From assembly GCA_015228895.1 (NCBI GenBank), contig JADGCR010000009.1:1-23971 (forward strand): 23,971 bases of DNA, in the 5' to 3' direction. Below, piece by piece: positions 16,330 to 23,971 of the stretch. Every line of letters starts with the position of its first letter. The first letter of the stretch is position 1. The position numbers were made by a program, and so were the translations under genes. The notes below the pieces were generated by a model, which had not been told where the DNA came from, ran no database searches, and was given only the letters and a program-made list of their open reading frames with translations. This DNA is from Magnetococcales bacterium (GTDB lineage: Bacteria > Pseudomonadota > Magnetococcia > Magnetococcales > Magnetaquicoccaceae).

Positions 16330-18360
16330 TCAATAGGCAACGGTTTTGATGAACGCCCGTTGCCGCTCTCTCTTCTGATACGCGTCCCTGGCGGCCACCG
16401 CCTCCTGGCCTTGCGCAAAACGGCCTATCCAGATCTGGAAGAGGTCCCGCCCATCCGCTCCGGCCACCTGATTGACATAGGGGGTATAACCCTTCGCCTG
16501 CAATGCGGCCACCAGTCCGTTCACGCCGGAGAGGTCCGGGGTGGAGGCCACCTGCACGACGTACAGGGTCTTTCCTTTGGCGGGCGTCGGCAGGGGTGGC
16601 GGTTCGGCTTTGGAATGCGCCGGGGTGGACGCGCTCTCGGGGGACGGTTCCACGACCGGCGGCGGCAGTGGCGCGGGTGGAGGCGGTTCCACGACCGACG
16701 GCGGCGCGGCGGGAGGTTCGCTCCTCTGCTCCGCGGAAGGCGCGGGGGTGGACTCCTGGTTGCCCTCTCGCGGCAACAGTCCGGCCAACGGCAAGGGGGT
16801 CATGCTCCTGTCGTCGAGCAGGGGCTTTTGGCTCGCCGAGGCAAACAGCATCTGTCGCCACCGGGTGTCGTTCTCCCGCAAACTGCGGGTCAGGAGGGCA
16901 ATCTCCCGCTCCGGATTCTCCCCGCTCAGGTGATCCATGCCCAAGGTGGCGTACAGACGGCCCAGGGCGCTCTGATGACGGGCAAAGGCCTCGTATTGCT
17001 GAATGCGTCCCAAGGCCGCGGCGGCCACGTTGTGGACATACGCCAACTGGCTCTCCAGTCCCATCCCGCTGCGGTTGGCGGTATGCCCCTGCAAACGGCG
17101 CCGGGTGTCGCTTTCGACGACGAGACGTCGCAGGGCGTCCCGACTGGCGCGGTACTCGTGAAACGCGATGCGTGTTTGACTCACCACCGCCATATGCAAC
17201 ACCAGACGCCGCAACTGCACCACGTTTTCCCGGCTGTCCGCCAGACTCATCTGGGGAGCCCTGGTCAGGGTGCGCACGAGATTCCAGCTCAACCGGGCGC
17301 CGGCCTGGGCCCAGTGCTGATAGACCAGATAGGTATTGTCGTCGTAACTGGCCGAAACCGCGAACTCCAGACCGGGAAACAGGCGGGCGATCGCCTTGCG
17401 GGTCTCATCCGCCTCGATGCGGGCCTGATACTGTTCGATGCGCAACTCCGGTCGGGCGGCCAGCGCCATGCGCTCCAGCTCCTCCACCGGCACCCCCGGA
17501 TCCGGGGCGAGTTCCATGGCGCCGCTGTCATCCACCAGTTGAAAGGCGGTTCCGGGGGGCAGATGGATCAGCGTCGCCAACTCCTCCCTGGCGATGGCGA
17601 GGTCGGCGCGGGATTTCTCCATCTGCCGCATGATCTCCAGCAATCCCAACTGGAACTGCAGGGCGTGCACCGGAGAACGCAGATTTTCGTTCTCCACCTT
17701 GCGCGCCAGTTCCATGGCCTCCTCGGAGGCTTGCAGGATGGTCCCGATCTCCCGCTCCAGCCATTGGGCGGCGGCGGCCTTCCAGTAGGCGAAACGGACA
17801 TCCTTGAGCAGATTGTGGGCCGCCTTGCGCCGGTATTCGGACTGGATCAGATGCTTGTTGGCCTCCTGACGGGTCTGATAGTAACTCATGCCGAAATCCA
17901 GCAGGTTCCAGCTCAAGGTGAGATCCGCCGTCCTGCTGGTGGAGTCGCGGGAGACCGACGGATCGCTGGAGACCATCCCGGTCGCCATGGATTTGCTGAC
18001 CGAGGAGGTGTCGGGCGCACGGTCCGAATAACCCGCCGCGGTGGTCAGTTTGGGAAGCATCTCCAGAAGCGCCACGTCCTCCTGATGGCCGGAGAGCACC
18101 TCCTCCATCCGTTTGAGGCGCAAGTCCAGATTGTACTTGAGCGCCCGGGCCATGGCCTCGTGCAGGGTCAGCGGGCCGGTCAGGGGCTGCTGACCGGCGA
18201 ACAGCTCCCCCCGATCCTGCCGGGCCTGACGCTCCTGCTCCCCGGAGGTAATGGCCGTCACCTTGGCGCATCCCCCCGTGGACAACAGAAAGGCGACCAC
18301 GCCCACCACACCCCAACCACGGGGACGGGGGACAGAAAGGTGCCTGAAATGGATTATCAT
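16330..18360 (-). CDS. TolC-family outer-membrane efflux lipoprotein with C-terminal SPOR domain
   Basis: A 676-residue protein. The N-terminus has a hydrophobic segment ending LLSTGGC, a plausible lipobox with Cys at about residue 32. Two OEP (TolC-type) repeats follow (roughly 65-270 and 280-490), helical and with typical DLRLKRME and LSWNLLDFG stretches. A proline-rich linker (about 535-590) leads to a SPOR domain at about 595-675 (YVVQVAST and FQIWIGRFAQ). TolC proteins are outer-membrane exit ducts for type I secretion and efflux; SPOR domains bind denuded peptidoglycan glycans. The fusion would anchor the duct to the cell wall. ATG at 18360 is preferred over the in-frame TTG at 18366; neither has a strong binding site. 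It is divergent from the giant adhesin gene. Confidence 0.85.
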   Translation of the reverse strand: MIIHFRHLSVPRPRGWGVVGVVAFLLSTGGCAKVTAITSGEQERQARQDRGELFAGQQPLTGPLTLHEAMARALKYNLDLRLKRMEEVLSGHQEDVALLEMLPKLTTAAGYSDRAPDTSSVSKSMATGMVSSDPSVSRDSTSRTADLTLSWNLLDFGMSYYQTRQEANKHLIQSEYRRKAAHNLLKDVRFAYWKAAAAQWLEREIGTILQASEEAMELARKVENENLRSPVHALQFQLGLLEIMRQMEKSRADLAIAREELATLIHLPPGTAFQLVDDSGAMELAPDPGVPVEELERMALAARPELRIEQYQARIEADETRKAIARLFPGLEFAVSASYDDNTYLVYQHWAQAGARLSWNLVRTLTRAPQMSLADSRENVVQLRRLVLHMAVVSQTRIAFHEYRASRDALRRLVVESDTRRRLQGHTANRSGMGLESQLAYVHNVAAAALGRIQQYEAFARHQSALGRLYATLGMDHLSGENPEREIALLTRSLRENDTRWRQMLFASASQKPLLDDRSMTPLPLAGLLPREGNQESTPAPSAEQRSEPPAAPPSVVEPPPPAPLPPPVVEPSPESASTPAHSKAEPPPLPTPAKGKTLYVVQVASTPDLSGVNGLVAALQAKGYTPYVNQVAGADGRDLFQIWIGRFAQGQEAVAARDAYQKRERQRAFIKTVAY

Positions 18361-18705
18361 CTTCAACGGGCGACACTCTTGACCGGGTGAGAGAATTTGA
18401 CCAACAAGGATTTAAGCATGATTCGTGCCATATCTATGTAACAACACCACCATTGGAACCGTTCCATGCGGTCGAGGGCTGTAAAAAAAAATTATCTTTT
18501 AAATCATCTTGTTAAACGATCGCAGCTCCAGAACGGCCCATCTTTGGGCAACAATTGTAAAAAAAACTGTCACACGATAACGGAACCAACACCTAACTAT
18601 ATAATAATAATAAAATAATTACGCTTTACACATTGGCTTGATGGTTGCTATACTGTATTAAAGAATTACGGGTCATCCTTTCCCCGCCTGAGGAGGCGCC
18701 ACGCA
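18361..18705. other. AT-rich divergent regulatory region between tolC-like and adhesin genes
   Basis: This 345-base region is much more AT-rich than the flanking genes. It contains a 13-base inverted repeat TGGAAC-C-GTTCCA (18454-18466), which may be an operator, and a hairpin GCCCA-TCTT-TGGGC (18536-18549) without a T-run. It also has an ATAATAATAATAA-type stretch (about 18599-18612) just upstream of the adhesin promoter candidate. No gene or RNA gene was recognised in it. Confidence 0.6.
18625..18654 (+). promoter_or_regulatory. Probable sigma70 promoter of the adhesin gene
   Basis: TTTACA (18625-18630) and TATACT (18649-18654) are 18 bases apart, each matching five of six consensus bases. 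TGC directly before the -10 gives an extended -10 element. An AT-rich stretch lies just upstream and could act as an UP element. The expected leader is about 45 bases long and contains the strong Shine-Dalgarno AGGAGG at 18691-18696. Confidence 0.6.
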
Positions 18706-21700
18706 ATGAAAATCCTGCCATGGATCACCAACCTCCTGTTCGGACGCGGCCCAACCGCCACGCCCCCCCCGGAACCGGCTCCGGCCTGGCGTTCCAAATT
18801 GGCCCTGCGTCTGGAAAAAAGGCTGATGTTCGACGCGTCCGGGGTGTTGACCGCCCTTGCCGCGCTCCATCACGACCCCCACGCCGATACCGGCGGCCAC
18901 GACGGCGGCCACGACGGGGATCACCCCTCCTTCCCGCCCCCCCTGCCCGAAGAGGCACCGCCCTCCCCCAGGGAGATGATCTTCGTGGATCCCACCGTGA
19001 ACAACTACCAGACCCTGCTCCGGACTCTCCCCCAGGAGGCCCGGGTGGTTTTGCTCGACCCCCACAAGGACGGGGTGGAACAGATCCGCGCCGCGCTCTC
19101 CGGTCACGCGGGCGTCGAAACCCTGCATATCGTCTCCCACGGCAGCGCGGGATACCTGGAACTGGGCGGCTCCGAACTGGATGTGGTCAACATGGAAGAC
19201 CGGGCACAGGCCCTGCAGGACTGGGGCGCGGCGCTGGCGGAGCATGCCGACATCCTGATCTATGGCTGCGACGTGGGAGCCGGCATGACGGGAGGGGCGT
19301 TCGTCTCCCGCCTGGCGGAACTCACCGGGGCCGACGTGGCCGCCTCCGACGACCTCACCGGAGCCGCGGCGAAGGGGGGGGACTGGGTACTGGAAATCAG
19401 CGCGGGGAAGATCGAAGCCGACCTTTTCGTCTCCGGGCAGGCGCGCAGCGAATACACCGACGTGCTCCCCTCCGCGAACCCCATCTTAAGCAATCTCCAT
19501 GGGGATTCCCTCGCCTACGCGGAAGGAAGCGGCGCGCTGGTGATCGACCAGGCAGGCAACGGGGTGGTGACCGACGCCGACAACGTCAATTTCTCCGGCG
19601 GCACCCTGACGGTGGCCATCACCGCCAACCGGGACGCGACCGAGGATCTTCTGGGCATCCGCAACCAGGGGGCCGGGGCCGGCCAGATCGGCGTGGCCGG
19701 GGCCAACGTCAGCTATCAGGGCACGGTGATCGGCACCTTCGCGGGGGGCAGCGGCACCAACGACCTGACCATCAGCTTCAACGCCAACGCCACCCCCACC
19801 GCCGTCTCCGCCCTGCTGCACAACATCACCTACACCAACTCCGACGCCACCGCCCCGACAGCCAACACCCGCAGCATCGCCTTCACCATGACCGACGGCT
19901 CCGGGGGCGGCTCCGCCACCTCCACCGCCAGCGCGGTGGTGAGCGGCAACAACGACGCTCCCACCATCGGCGGCGGCTCCGTGCTCAATTACACCGAAAA
20001 CAATCCCGCCGCGGTGATCGACGCCACCATCACCATCGGGGATGTGGACGACACCAACATGGAAAGCGCGGTCATCACCCTGTCCGCCAATTACCAGAAC
20101 GGCGAGGACACCCTGGCTTTCACCAATACCGCCAACATCACCGGCTCCTGGAACGCCGCCACCGGCACCCTGACTTTGACCGGAACGGACAGCAAAGCCA
20201 ACTACCAGACCGCGTTGCGCAGCGTGCAATACCAAAACAGCAGCGAAGCCCCCACCACCACCCCGCGCACGGTCTCGTTCCAGGTCAACGACGGCACCGC
20301 TTCCAGCACCGCCGCCACCTCCACCATCAACATCGCCGCGATCAACGACGCCCCGGTGCTGGTCGGCTCTTCCTGGTACATACCCGCCGTCGTGCGGACC
20401 GATGGCAATCCCGCCGGCACCGTCATCTCCTCCCTGCTGACCGCAGGCGACATCACCGATGCCGACGCCGCTCCTCTGGAAGGGATCGCCATTTACAACC
20501 GGGCCAACGACAGCGCGGGCAAATGGCAGTACCGGATCGACGGGGGCGCGTGGACCAACGTGCCAACCGGACTCAACACCAGCAACGTCTTCCTGCTGAA
20601 AGCCTCCGACGAAATCCGCTACCGACCGGACGGCACGGATGCGGGTCAACCCACCCTCTCCTTCTACGCCTGGGACCGCACCAGCTTTTCGGCCGGCGAC
20701 ACCCCCAACGCCACCATCCGTGGCGGAACCACCCCGTTTTCCACCGCCTCCGGGACCATCAACGGCACGGTCAACGCCGCCCCGACACTGGACAACTCCG
20801 GGACCGTCACCATGACCACCATCACGGAGGACGCCCTCACCAACGCCGGCCAGAGCATCAGCGCCCTCGTGGGCGCCCTGATCACCGACACCGACATCGA
20901 CACCCCGCCAGCCCCCGTGGAAGGGATCGCCATACAAACCCTCACCGAAAGCAACGGGGTCTGGCAATACTCCACCAACGGGGGAGCCTCCTGGAACAAT
21001 GTGGGCGCGGTCTCGTCCGCCAGTTCCCTCCTGTTGCGGGACACCGACCTGATCCGTCTGCTGCCCGACGGCTTGAATCCACCCAACAACGCCGCACCCG
21101 GCAGCCTCAATTTCACCTTCGTGGCCTGGGACCGCACCGGCCAATCCGCCACCTGGGCCGCGGGCAGCAAGGTCTCCACCGTCGCCAGGGGGAACGCCAC
21201 CCCGTTTTCCACCAACGTCGAGACCGTGGGCATCTCCGTCACCGATCTCAACGACGCCCCGGTGCTGACCGCCGCCAGCCCGGTCATGCCCAACATCATG
21301 TATACCGAAACCAACAACACCGGGGTGCTGGTCTCCACCCTGGTGGGTGGCACCATCGCCGATGTGGACGCGGTCACCACGACCCTGGAAGGGATCGCCA
21401 TTCACACCATCAACAACGGTTCGGGGGCCGGTTTCTGGGAGTACTCCACCGACAACGGCGCCAACTGGATCGCCACCGGCGCGGTCAGCAACCTCCAGGC
21501 TCTGCTGTTGCGGCCGCAGGACAAAATCCGTTTCCAGCCCAACACCCTGAACTCCAACGACTCCGCCAATTTCAGCTTTTACGCCTGGGATCAGACCCAA
21601 AGCGCGGGCGGTCAGGGAAGCAAAACCGATGTGACAACCAGAGGGGGTACCACGGCCTTCAGCACCACCTCGGATACGGCCAACATCAACATCAACGCCG

Positions 21701-23971
21701 CCCCCACCCTGGACGCGGCGGCCACCCCCGTCATGCCCACCATCACCGAAGACCAGACCACCAATACCGGCGCACTGGTTTCCACCCTGCTGGCCGGTGC
21801 CGGGGATATCGATACCGGGGCGTCCAGGGGCGTCGCGGTCTACGGACTGACCAGCGGCAATGGCACCTGGCAATACAACACCGGCGGCGGATGGAACAAC
21901 GTGGGCGCGGTCAGTTCGGCTTCCGCCCTGCTGCTGCGGGAAACGGATCAAATCCGTTTCATTCCCAACGCCATCAAGGCCACCGCCGGCACGCTCTCGT
22001 TTTACGCCTGGGACCGCACCACAGGCGCGTTCGGCACCAAGGTGGATGTCTCCACCCGAGGCGGCACCACGGCCTTCAGCACCACCGGAGACAGCGCCAC
22101 CATCACGGTCACGGAGATCAACGACACCCCGACCCTGGTGGTGGGCGGCACCCTCGCCTTCACCGAAGGGGGGGCCGCGACCGCCGTCAAAAGCACTCTC
22201 ACCCTGACGGATGTGGACGATGCCAACATCGCCGGGGCCACGGTGCAAATCACCGGCAATTATGTGTCCGGGGAGGATGTGCTGGCTTTTGTCAATCAGG
22301 CGGGCATCACCGGAACCTGGGACGCCGCCACCGGCACCATGACCCTGGCCGGGAGCGCCACCAAGGCGCAATACCAGACCGCCCTGCGTTCCCTCACCTA
22401 CCAGAACCTCAACTTCAGCAAGCCCAGCGTGGCCAACCGGACCGTCACCTTCAACATCATCGACGGCAATTCGGACGGCACCGGCGCGGGCGCCTTGACC
22501 GCAAGCGCCACCCGCACCATCGCCATCACCGCCGTCAACGACGCCCCCGTCACCAACACCACCGGCTCCGTCCTGGGCGTGACCGAGGGAGACGCCGCCA
22601 CCGTGGTGGACCCCGGCCTCTCCCTGGCGGACGTGGATGACATCAACCTCTCCGGGGCCACGGTACAGGTCACCGGCAATCACCTCGCCAGCGAGGATCT
22701 CCTCATCTTCACCAACCAGGCCGGCATTACCGGTTCATGGAACGGCGCACTCGGAAAATTGACCCTCAGCGGCAGCGCCAGCAAAGCCGACTATCAGGCC
22801 GCCTTGCGCTCCGTCACCTATCTGAACACCAACGGCGACAATCCCAGCGTCTCCACCCGCACCGTGACCTTTTCCATCACGGACGCCAACTCCACCGGCG
22901 AGGGAGCCGGAGCGTTGACCGCGGTCGCCACCCGCGACATCACCCTGAGCGCCATCAACGACGCCCCCACCTCGACGGCCACCGCGGCCCCGCTGGCCTA
23001 CACGGAAGACGACGGGGCGGTGGCGCTGGATGACGGCTTCTCCCTGGCGGACGTGGATGACGCCAACATCGCCGGGGCCACGGTGCAGATCACCGGCAAC
23101 TACTTTTCCAGTCAGGATCTGCTCGCCTTCACCAACCAGTCCGGCATTACCGGTTCATGGAACGCCGCCACGGGAACACTGACCCTGTCGGGCACCGCCG
23201 GCAAGGCCGCTTATCAAACGGCCCTGCGTTCCGTCACCTATCAGAACACCAACACCATCACCCCCGATCTGGCCACCCGAACCGTGACCTTCTCGGTCAC
23301 GGACACCAACTCCAATGGCCAGGGAGGCGGCGCCCTGACCACCACCGCCAGCCGGGACATCGTTCTGACCACCCTCAACGATGCTCCGGGAGTCACCACC
23401 ACGGCGGCTCCTCTCGCCGTGACGGAAAGTGACGCCCCCATGGCCGTGGACCACTCCTTGAGCCTGAGCGACGTGGATGACGACAACATCGTCGGGGCCA
23501 CGGTGCAGATCACCGGAAACTATCTCTCCAGCGAGGATCTCCTCGCCTTCACCGATCAGGCGGGCATCACCGGAACCTGGAACGGCGCCACCGGCACCCT
23601 GACCTTAAGCGGCACCGCCAGCAAGGCCGACTATCAGGCCGCCCTGCGCTCCATCACCTATCAGAACACCAACGGCGACAATCCGGGCCTCGCGACCCGG
23701 ACCGTGACTTTCTCCGTCACCGACACCAATTCCAATGGTCAGGGTGCCGGGGCCATCACCACCAGCGCCACCCGGGACATCGCCCTGACCGCCATCAACG
23801 ACGCCCCGGGGGTCACCGCCACCGCCGCGCCCCTGGCCATCTCGGAGAGCGACGCCGCCACACCCGTGGACGGAGGCCTGAGTCTGGCGGATGTGGATGA
23901 TGCCAACATCGCCGGGGCCACGGTGCAGATCACCGGAAACTATCTCTCCAGTGAGGATCTCCTCGCCTTCA
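18706..23971 (+). CDS. Giant DUF4347 / cadherin-like repeat adhesin, 5' part (runs off the window)
   Basis: At least 1755 residues with no stop before the window end. The start has AGGAGG nine bases upstream. No classical signal peptide is seen. Residues 32-45 (LALRLEKRLMFDAS) match the LEPR-type N-terminal motif of large type I-secreted or surface proteins. A His/Asp-rich linker (55-73) follows, then DUF4347 (about 90-240) with VSHGS (His145) and IYGCDV (Cys188). From about residue 255 onward the protein is a chain of beta-rich cadherin/VCBS-like units mostly ending NDAP, with acidic DVDD motifs that may bind calcium. The likely role is surface adhesion or biofilm formation after type I secretion. 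The divergent TolC-like gene is a candidate exit duct. The C-terminal secretion signal would lie beyond the window. Confidence 0.9.
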   Translation, partial: MKILPWITNLLFGRGPTATPPPEPAPAWRSKLALRLEKRLMFDASGVLTALAALHHDPHADTGGHDGGHDGDHPSFPPPLPEEAPPSPREMIFVDPTVNNYQTLLRTLPQEARVVLLDPHKDGVEQIRAALSGHAGVETLHIVSHGSAGYLELGGSELDVVNMEDRAQALQDWGAALAEHADILIYGCDVGAGMTGGAFVSRLAELTGADVAASDDLTGAAAKGGDWVLEISAGKIEADLFVSGQARSEYTDVLPSANPILSNLHGDSLAYAEGSGALVIDQAGNGVVTDADNVNFSGGTLTVAITANRDATEDLLGIRNQGAGAGQIGVAGANVSYQGTVIGTFAGGSGTNDLTISFNANATPTAVSALLHNITYTNSDATAPTANTRSIAFTMTDGSGGGSATSTASAVVSGNNDAPTIGGGSVLNYTENNPAAVIDATITIGDVDDTNMESAVITLSANYQNGEDTLAFTNTANITGSWNAATGTLTLTGTDSKANYQTALRSVQYQNSSEAPTTTPRTVSFQVNDGTASSTAATSTINIAAINDAPVLVGSSWYIPAVVRTDGNPAGTVISSLLTAGDITDADAAPLEGIAIYNRANDSAGKWQYRIDGGAWTNVPTGLNTSNVFLLKASDEIRYRPDGTDAGQPTLSFYAWDRTSFSAGDTPNATIRGGTTPFSTASGTINGTVNAAPTLDNSGTVTMTTITEDALTNAGQSISALVGALITDTDIDTPPAPVEGIAIQTLTESNGVWQYSTNGGASWNNVGAVSSASSLLLRDTDLIRLLPDGLNPPNNAAPGSLNFTFVAWDRTGQSATWAAGSKVSTVARGNATPFSTNVETVGISVTDLNDAPVLTAASPVMPNIMYTETNNTGVLVSTLVGGTIADVDAVTTTLEGIAIHTINNGSGAGFWEYSTDNGANWIATGAVSNLQALLLRPQDKIRFQPNTLNSNDSANFSFYAWDQTQSAGGQGSKTDVTTRGGTTAFSTTSDTANININAAPTLDAAATPVMPTITEDQTTNTGALVSTLLAGAGDIDTGASRGVAVYGLTSGNGTWQYNTGGGWNNVGAVSSASALLLRETDQIRFIPNAIKATAGTLSFYAWDRTTGAFGTKVDVSTRGGTTAFSTTGDSATITVTEINDTPTLVVGGTLAFTEGGAATAVKSTLTLTDVDDANIAGATVQITGNYVSGEDVLAFVNQAGITGTWDAATGTMTLAGSATKAQYQTALRSLTYQNLNFSKPSVANRTVTFNIIDGNSDGTGAGALTASATRTIAITAVNDAPVTNTTGSVLGVTEGDAATVVDPGLSLADVDDINLSGATVQVTGNHLASEDLLIFTNQAGITGSWNGALGKLTLSGSASKADYQAALRSVTYLNTNGDNPSVSTRTVTFSITDANSTGEGAGALTAVATRDITLSAINDAPTSTATAAPLAYTEDDGAVALDDGFSLADVDDANIAGATVQITGNYFSSQDLLAFTNQSGITGSWNAATGTLTLSGTAGKAAYQTALRSVTYQNTNTITPDLATRTVTFSVTDTNSNGQGGGALTTTASRDIVLTTLNDAPGVTTTAAPLAVTESDAPMAVDHSLSLSDVDDDNIVGATVQITGNYLSSEDLLAFTDQAGITGTWNGATGTLTLSGTASKADYQAALRSITYQNTNGDNPGLATRTVTFSVTDTNSNGQGAGAITTSATRDIALTAINDAPGVTATAAPLAISESDAATPVDGGLSLADVDDANIAGATVQITGNYLSSEDLLAF
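19963..20355 (+). repeat. Degenerate type B repeat unit of the adhesin (residues 420-550)
   Basis: This 131-residue unit carries the type B landmarks found again after 22132: TENN, GDVDD, GEDTLAF, ITGSWNAATGTLTLTG, YQTALRS and a terminal INDAP. It is shorter and more diverged than the later copies and is separated from them by the four type A units. A still more diverged related unit precedes it (about 19468-19962). Confidence 0.75.
20356..22131 (+). repeat. Type A tandem repeats of the adhesin, four units
   Basis: Four units of about 143, 159, 148 and 142 residues (20356-20784, 20785-21261, 21262-21705, 21706-22131). Shared landmarks are EGIAI or GVAVY, a WQYS or WEYS strand, LLLR followed by D-x-IRF or close variants, SFYAWD and RGGTT-x-FST, ending NAAP, NDAP or NDTP. 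The units differ in length and are diverged, so this is an older array than the type B block. Confidence 0.85.
22132..23971 (+). repeat. Type B tandem repeats of the adhesin, exact 420-bp period
   Basis: Units lie at 22132-22548 (417 bp), 22549-22968, 22969-23388 and 23389-23808 (420 bp each), and a fifth is cut by the window end. The DVDD codons recur at 22210, 22630, 23050, 23470 and 23890, exactly 420 bases apart. Landmarks per unit are LADVDDANIAGATVQITGN, EDLLAFTNQAGITG, GTLTLSG, YQ-x-ALRS-x-TYQN, RTVTFS and a terminal INDAP. Similarity extends to the DNA, which points to recent duplication. Confidence 0.92.

Noticed and set aside
16360..18390. 676-residue plus-strand open frame opposite the TolC-SPOR gene
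   Set aside because: Antisense shadow; the minus strand has a lipobox, TolC-type repeats and a SPOR domain.
18536..18549. GCCCA-TCTT-TGGGC hairpin as a terminator
   Set aside because: The stem is only five bases and no T-run follows on either strand.
18645..22640. 1331-residue plus-strand frame and a 1065-residue minus-strand frame over the adhesin
   Set aside because: Both are Arg/His- or Gly/Val-rich shadows. The frame starting at 18706 has the Shine-Dalgarno, the DUF4347 domain and the regular repeats, and stays open to the window end.
22132..23971. CRISPR array suggested by regular spacing of repeats
   Set aside because: The 420-base units are in-frame protein repeats ending NDAP, not short repeats with unique spacers.

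Overview
The window looks like a GC-rich proteobacterial chromosome segment with Gram-negative hallmarks: a TolC-type outer-membrane lipoprotein, a periplasmic nucleotidase, and signal peptides. Nitrate assimilation genes, a NIT-domain chemoreceptor, SUMF1- and caspase-fold secreted proteins and a giant DUF4347 adhesin occur together here. That mix would fit magnetotactic cocci (Magnetococcales) or related alphaproteobacteria-like lineages, but this placement is an inference from gene content and is not proven. No tRNA, rRNA, CRISPR array or insertion sequence is visible.

Layout. (1) 1-5635 is an assimilatory nitrate/nitrite reductase operon, nirB-nirD-nasA. Its leader (1-158) holds two hexaloop hairpins followed by a strong intrinsic terminator, the layout expected for ANTAR/NasR-type antitermination. 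(2) 5752-7257 is a secreted 5'-nucleotidase-type metallophosphatase. (3) 7306-9174 (minus) is a chemoreceptor with a nitrate/nitrite-sensing NIT domain, divergent from a PHP-domain phosphoesterase (9320-10051). (4) 10052-10381 is a mostly non-coding stretch with a promoter-like AT-rich island and a doubtful small ORF. (5) 10382-12002 (minus) is a znuC-znuB zinc ABC transporter pair. An intrinsic terminator lies in its 5' leader just before znuC. (6) 12233-16292 is a tight plus-strand cluster: class II fructose-bisphosphate aldolase, a secreted TPR/caspase-fold protein that has lost the catalytic His, a secreted SUMF1-fold protein without the FGE cysteine pair, and a small cyclic-nucleotide-binding protein. 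(7) 16330-18360 (minus) is a TolC-family lipoprotein fused to a SPOR domain. (8) From 18706 to beyond the window end runs the 5' part of a giant repetitive adhesin with an N-terminal LEPR-like motif and a DUF4347 domain. It continues into two families of NDAP-ending repeats, one with an exact 420-bp period.

How the parts may work together. NasA reduces nitrate to nitrite and NirBD reduces nitrite to ammonium; the NIT chemoreceptor may steer the cell on the same anion. The TolC-SPOR protein and the adhesin are divergent neighbours and plausibly form the outer-membrane end and the substrate of a type I secretion route, though no ABC or membrane-fusion component is visible. The translationally coupled caspase-fold/SUMF1-fold pair is the least explained unit in the window. 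The two leader terminators (before nirB and before znuC) suggest that both nutrient operons are controlled by attenuation.
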